Assembly: GCA_000751295.2 (NCBI GenBank)
Contig: CCMO02000001.1
Coordinates: 4,120,615-4,184,614 of the forward strand
Origin: a bacterium YEK0313
GTDB taxonomy: Bacteria; Pseudomonadota; Alphaproteobacteria; Rhizobiales; Phreatobacteraceae
DNA length: 64,000 nt
Reading direction: 5' to 3'
In this document: piece after piece, positions 63,633 through 64,000 of the stretch
Layout of the letters: each line of letters starts with the position of its first letter
Position numbering within the stretch: position 1 is the first letter of the stretch
Program-made: the position numbers and the translations under genes
Notes under the pieces: model-generated
The model's input: only the letters and a program-made list of their open reading frames with translations
The model's database searches: none
What the model was told of the DNA's origin: nothing

Positions 63633-64000
63633 ATGCCGGGCCGGTGGACGACGGTGTTGGGAGGTTGCGCGCTGGCGCTGGCGATCATCGCCGTGCCGGG
63701 CGGCGCAGGCTCGCGCGCGGCCGGCCAGCCTCCGGCGGCGCTCACCGAAGCCGGCGAGACCAGCGTGCCGATCGGCTGGACCCAGTTCTGCGCGCATTTT
63801 CCCGAGGACTGCCGGTCACGGCCGGCCCGCATCGAGACGCTCGCGCTGGCACGGGCGGCGTGGGGACAGCTCACCAGCATCAACGCCCATGTCAACGCTG
63901 CCATCGAGCCGGTCACCGACATGGAGCAATATGGCCAGGAGGAGGTCTGGACCTATCCTCTGTCGGGCCGCGGCGACTGCGAGGACTATGTCCTGCTGAA
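63633..64000 (+). CDS. Transglutaminase-like cysteine peptidase (BTLCP), N-terminal part
   Basis: ATG 63633 opens a frame that leaves the window without a stop. A hydrophobic export signal (LGGCALALAIIAVPGG) is followed by IGWTQFCAHFPEDCRSRPARIE, LTSINAHVNAAIEPVTDMEQYGQEEVWTYP and SGRGDCEDYVLL. The cysteine in GDCEDY is the expected nucleophile of the BTLCP family (LapG-like periplasmic proteases). The catalytic His and Asp lie beyond the window. In LapG systems c-di-GMP controls the protease; here a tandem-PilZ gene lies just upstream. Confidence 0.9.
   Translation, partial: MPGRWTTVLGGCALALAIIAVPGGAGSRAAGQPPAALTEAGETSVPIGWTQFCAHFPEDCRSRPARIETLALARAAWGQLTSINAHVNAAIEPVTDMEQYGQEEVWTYPLSGRGDCEDYVLL

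Overview
The window is GC-rich with strong third-position GC bias. It looks like a chromosome segment of an alphaproteobacterium, most likely Hyphomicrobiales. Supporting genes are Omp2-type porins, HdaA, DUF6481, an alphaproteobacterial-type PccA, gatCAB beside an AspRS with nondiscriminating-type residues, and a tandem-PilZ protein next to a transglutaminase-like cysteine peptidase. I cannot name the species. Most of it is ordinary core and catabolic chromosome. The unusual stretch is about 35-48 kb.

Layout. 1-10.9 kb: an IclR regulator diverges from a catabolic operon with a five-gene branched-chain-amino-acid-type ABC importer (livJHMGF-like), a PLP aminotransferase of the glutamate-1-semialdehyde type and the two subunits of a hydantoinase/oxoprolinase-type enzyme. 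10.9-21.5 kb: mixed single genes (YdcF-like, isovaleryl-CoA dehydrogenase, methyltransferase, GH25 lysozyme lipoprotein, RraA, DUF3617, GGDEF-EAL, MgtE, polysaccharide deacetylase, OsmC). 21.6-34.2 kb, mostly minus strand: tRNA-Leu, propionyl-CoA carboxylase alpha, FMN reductase with a divergent HxlR regulator, ppx-ppk, hdaA, an AI-2E/PerM permease, a CDP-alcohol phosphatidyltransferase, an alpha/beta hydrolase and aspS.

34.3-47.5 kb: an ArfA-like two-gene operon (a membrane protein and a 956-residue protein with six BON-like repeats and an OmpA domain). Next comes a pair of near-identical porin genes arranged as 1.5-kb inverted repeats around 4.8 kb that holds tRNA-Ser, an AsnC/Lrp regulator and a sulfonate/nitrate-type ABC operon. 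One porin has a normal start and leader. The other has lost its first five codons and its leader. A tyrosine recombinase gene lies just beyond the second porin. This porin locus is my best candidate for an undescribed system: inversion would put either porin body behind the single intact start.

48.4-64 kb: a YfhO-like membrane protein, small secreted and detoxification genes, a cupredoxin with a Fur-box-like promoter, gatCAB with a small membrane gene inside the operon, hisI, a patatin phospholipase, a CBS protein, a rhomboid protease, PAS and tandem-PilZ proteins, and a peptidase gene cut by the window end.

Three genes (deacetylase at 19.5 kb, small secreted protein at 52.7 kb, hypothetical at 58.1 kb) each look split by a single-base frameshift in GC-rich sequence. 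They may be sequence errors or true lesions. All functions come from reading translated sequence and motifs; no database search was run.
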